Positions 61,920-64,000 of a DNA stretch of 64,000 nucleotides are shown here, one piece after another. The stretch comes from Hypericibacter adhaerens (GTDB taxonomy: Bacteria; Pseudomonadota; Alphaproteobacteria; Dongiales; Dongiaceae): positions 4,018,217 through 4,082,216 of the forward strand of contig NZ_CP042582.1 in the NCBI RefSeq assembly GCF_008728835.1. Direction: 5' to 3'. Both the position numbers and the translations under genes were made by a program. The notes beneath the pieces were generated by a model. The model saw only the letters and a list, made by a program, of their open reading frames with translations. It did no database searches and was not told where the DNA came from. Within the stretch, counting starts at the first letter, position 1, and the number at the start of each line of letters is the position of its first letter.

Positions 61920-63326
61920 TCATCCCTTGCCCGGCTTGCGTTTCGTTCCGGCTTTCTTGCCGGCCTTTCCCGCCGGCTTCGCCCGACCCTTGGCCTTGCC
62001 GCGCTGGGCGCGGAAGCTCTGCGCACGCCCCGAGAGATTGACCTGGCGGCCGCGCGCGATCGCCATGGCATCGGCCGGGACATTCTCGGTGATGACGCTG
62101 CCGGCGCCGACGATGGCGCGGGCGCCGATCGTCACCGGAGCCACCAACGACGTGTTGGAGCCGATCGAGGCGTTGGCGCCCACGACGGTCCGCGACTTGC
62201 TGAAGCCGTCATAATTCACGGTAATGGTGCCGGCGCCGATATTGGTGCCACCGCCGATCTCGGCATCGCCGATATAGGTGAGATGGTTCGCCTTGGCGCC
62301 CGGCCCAAGCCGCGCGTTCTTCACCTCGACGAAATTGCCGATATGCACGTCCGGTCCGATGGCAGCCCCGGGGCGCAGCCGCGCGAAGGGACCGATCCGG
62401 GCGCCGGCGGCGATGCGCGCGCCTTCGATATGGCAGAAGCCCTTGATCTCGACATCGTTCTCGATCGTGACGCCGGGCCCGAAATAGACATGCGGGCCGA
62501 CCACGACGTCCTGACCGAGCGCGGTGTCATGGCTGAAATAGACGCTCTCGGGCTCCAGCAGCGTCGCACCTCCCTCCATCGCCGCGGCGCGGGCCCGGCG
62601 CTGATAGGCCTGTTCCGCCACCGCCAGATCGGCCCGGCTGTTGACCCCCATCAGTTCCTCGACCGGCGCCTCGACCACGGCGCAGGACCAGCCGCGAGCG
62701 CGCGCCAGCGCCACGAGATCGGTCAGGTAATATTCGCCTTTCGCATTGTCGTTCCGCAGCTCCTTGAGCAGCGGCAGCACGCGCTCGGCATCGAACGCCA
62801 TCACGCCGGAATTGCAGAGCGTGATCGCGCGCTGCGGGGGTGTCGCGTCGCGCGCCTCGACGATGGCGTCAAGCCCGCCCGTGGTATTGAGAACCAGACG
62901 GCCATAGAAGCCGGGTTCCTCGGGCCGGAACCCGAGGACGACGACGGCGGGATCGTCGGCCTCGTGCCGGCGCTTCAGCATCGCCTCGAGGGTCGCGGTC
63001 GCGATGAAAGGCGTGTCGCCGTAGAGCACCAGGAGATCGCCCGAGACGCCTTTGAGCGCGGCACGCGCGGCCGTCACGGCGTGGCCGGTGCCGAGCTGCT
63101 CACGCTGGATCGCGACCTGGGCCGGATGGGCCGCCTCGGCCACCGCTTCCATGCCGGGCGCCACCACCAGCACCACCGGATCGCAGCACAGCGGTTTCAA
63201 CGCCGCCATCACGTGACCGATCATCGGCCGGTTGGCGATCTCATGCATGACTTTGGGCTTGCGCGACTTCATGCGGGTGCCCTTGCCCGCGGCAAGGATG
63301 ATGGCGGCGGGGCGTGATGTCGGCAT
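61920..63326 (-). CDS. glmU: Bifunctional UDP-GlcNAc pyrophosphorylase / GlcN-1-P acetyltransferase
   Basis: This 468-residue bifunctional enzyme finishes UDP-GlcNAc synthesis. The N-terminal uridylyltransferase domain has IILAAGKGTRMKSRKPKVMH, QLGTGHAVTAA and VLYGDTPFI. A left-handed beta-helix acetyltransferase domain follows from about residue 260 (GPHVYFGPGVTIENDVEIKG, then EVKNARLGPGAKANHLTYIG and NYDGFSKSRTVVG). The last about 30 residues are an unusual Lys/Arg/Gly-rich tail (GKAKGRAKPAGKAGKKAGTK). It precedes glmS in one transcript. Confidence 0.95.
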   Translation of the reverse strand: MPTSRPAAIILAAGKGTRMKSRKPKVMHEIANRPMIGHVMAALKPLCCDPVVLVVAPGMEAVAEAAHPAQVAIQREQLGTGHAVTAARAALKGVSGDLLVLYGDTPFIATATLEAMLKRRHEADDPAVVVLGFRPEEPGFYGRLVLNTTGGLDAIVEARDATPPQRAITLCNSGVMAFDAERVLPLLKELRNDNAKGEYYLTDLVALARARGWSCAVVEAPVEELMGVNSRADLAVAEQAYQRRARAAAMEGGATLLEPESVYFSHDTALGQDVVVGPHVYFGPGVTIENDVEIKGFCHIEGARIAAGARIGPFARLRPGAAIGPDVHIGNFVEVKNARLGPGAKANHLTYIGDAEIGGGTNIGAGTITVNYDGFSKSRTVVGANASIGSNTSLVAPVTIGARAIVGAGSVITENVPADAMAIARGRQVNLSGRAQSFRAQRGKAKGRAKPAGKAGKKAGTKRKPGKG

Positions 63327-63800
63327 CGCGGACGAGAATGAGGTTGGTGCAAAGAGATTGAGGACTGCCGGACTCTAACCGATTCGCGAGACCGGCAGCA
63401 GGGCCGCCGAATCTCCAATCTAATGCCGGCCGTTCAAGGATTTGCGCCGACGGCGCGCACCCTGCCACAGGCCGATTCACGTCCCAAGGGACCATGCTGT
63501 GGCGGCGATTTCATGGCGCTGACATGGAAAAGCGCGGTCCGGACCTTTCCGCTCGTATTTGCGGAACGCCGCCCCATCGGTGCCTGTCATCAAGAAGCCC
63601 CGTCACGAAACTGCTGCAAAAATGGGCAATTGCCTTTGGAACGTGCAGAGAAATGGGGATAACCACCGGATTTCTTTGAGCTTTCTTCAAGCGGGGAAAC
63701 CAGTCCGAAAGAAAGCGTCGACTATCTTCGGGCTCCGCCTGCAGCCGCCAGCCCGCGGCGCTCGCACCCGAATGAAAATCGATCTCCCCGGACCCTGCCG
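63327..63800. other. Intergenic region before the terminal chemoreceptor
   Basis: These 474 bp separate the divergent glmU and chemoreceptor genes. Composition is less GC-rich than the average. An 8-bp inverted pair GCTTTCTT/AAGAAAGC (63680-63687 and 63709-63716) is present. No clear promoter, tRNA or convincing small gene was seen; a 79-codon open frame at 63423-63662 is probably chance. Confidence 0.5.
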
Positions 63801-64000
63801 ATGACCAAGGCCCTCGCTCCCATCCCGACATCAGGAAACCCCGACGCCGCCGGCGACACGGCCAATGCCTCGCCCGAGCGGGTTCTCGAGCTGGCCGATG
63901 CGGCCGGGCAGATCGCGGCCGAGAAGAGCCGCGCGATCCAGGGCATCACGCGGCAGACCAAGATCCTGGCGCTCAACGCCACCATCGAAGCGGCGCGGGC
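63801..64000 (+). CDS. Chemoreceptor-type protein, N-terminal part, truncated by window end
   Basis: The 66 visible residues begin MTKALAPIPTSGNPDAAG, continue through a short acidic linker, and reach the MCP hairpin tip [15 protein letters not shown] at about residues 52-66. There is no transmembrane segment, HAMP or sensor before the tip, and only about 50 residues precede it, so the descending coiled-coil arm is far shorter than in normal receptors. The remainder lies beyond the window. It could be a soluble short receptor joined downstream to another domain such as PilZ, as in some alphaproteobacteria. The start ATG is inferred; its ribosome site is weak. Confidence 0.7.
   Translation, partial: MTKALAPIPTSGNPDAAGDTANASPERVLELADAAGQIAAEKSRAIQGITRQTKILALNATIEAAR

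Noticed and set aside
60591-63317. 908-codon plus-strand open frame opposite glmS and glmU
   Set aside because: It lies antisense to two certain genes and is low in recognisable motifs.
63423-63662. 79-residue small protein
   Set aside because: No domain, no clear ribosome site, Pro/Arg-rich composition and no conserved context.

Overview
The window is a strongly GC-rich (about two thirds by eye) chromosomal segment. It most resembles an alphaproteobacterium of the Rhodospirillales type; I cannot name a genus. The signs are two copies of the alphaproteobacterial F1-ATPase zeta inhibitor (DUF1476), a PAS_5 protein, the order purC-purS-purQ-purL-bolA-grxD, class II DAHP synthase, and a second-type GltX. 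Nearly all of it is ordinary, gene-dense chromosome. No rRNA, tRNA, CRISPR array, prophage or transposase was seen.

Layout. 1-2.1 kb: the end of a response-regulator receiver domain, then an overlapping PAS/MCP gene pair like the split energy-taxis receptor CetB/CetA. 2.2-7.1 kb: flavin reductase, then a minus-strand run AKR-TetR-LMW phosphatase. An AT-richer PIN-nuclease gene flanked by 19-bp direct repeats interrupts that run, and a near-ideal TetR operator lies in front of the AKR gene. 7.1-14.6 kb: GNAT, a YbaY-NlpE-META lipoprotein, an unidentified lipoprotein, an MBL hydrolase, and a catabolic trio (Fe-S flavin demethylase-like enzyme, aldehyde dehydrogenase, XRE-cupin regulator). 14.7-22.8 kb: purB, twin zeta subunits, an NRDE protein, purCSQL, bolA and grxD. 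22.9-29.1 kb: MDR reductase, a 26-bp minisatellite, a YgiD-like dioxygenase, and three glycosyltransferase-type genes, two of them tandem TPR paralogues. 29.1-38.6 kb: rpsD, trmJ, cimA, lysE, PAS_5, cysS, gltX, an M20 deacylase and a HIT protein.

38.7-48.2 kb is a catabolic and uptake locus: V4R protein, amidohydrolase and FAH-family enzyme, then an M20 peptidase with a PotABCD-type importer. Two closely similar GntR/FCD regulators bracket it. Each is divergent from an operon, and both intergenic regions carry the same AT-rich motif. The substrate cannot be read from sequence.

48.3-64 kb: a KimA-like potassium transporter, nicotinate phosphoribosyltransferase, class II DAHP synthase, glutathione reductase, an ABC exporter pair, divergent gabD/gabT (GABA shunt), glmS and glmU (UDP-GlcNAc synthesis), and the start of a very short-armed chemoreceptor cut by the window end.

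Non-coding structure. The window has two 80-bp paired-palindrome repeats (one inside the pur operon), a 26-bp minisatellite overlapping a stop codon, GC-rich hairpins, and several sigma70-like promoters and Rho-independent terminators. All identifications come from reading motifs and family resemblance; no database search was run.
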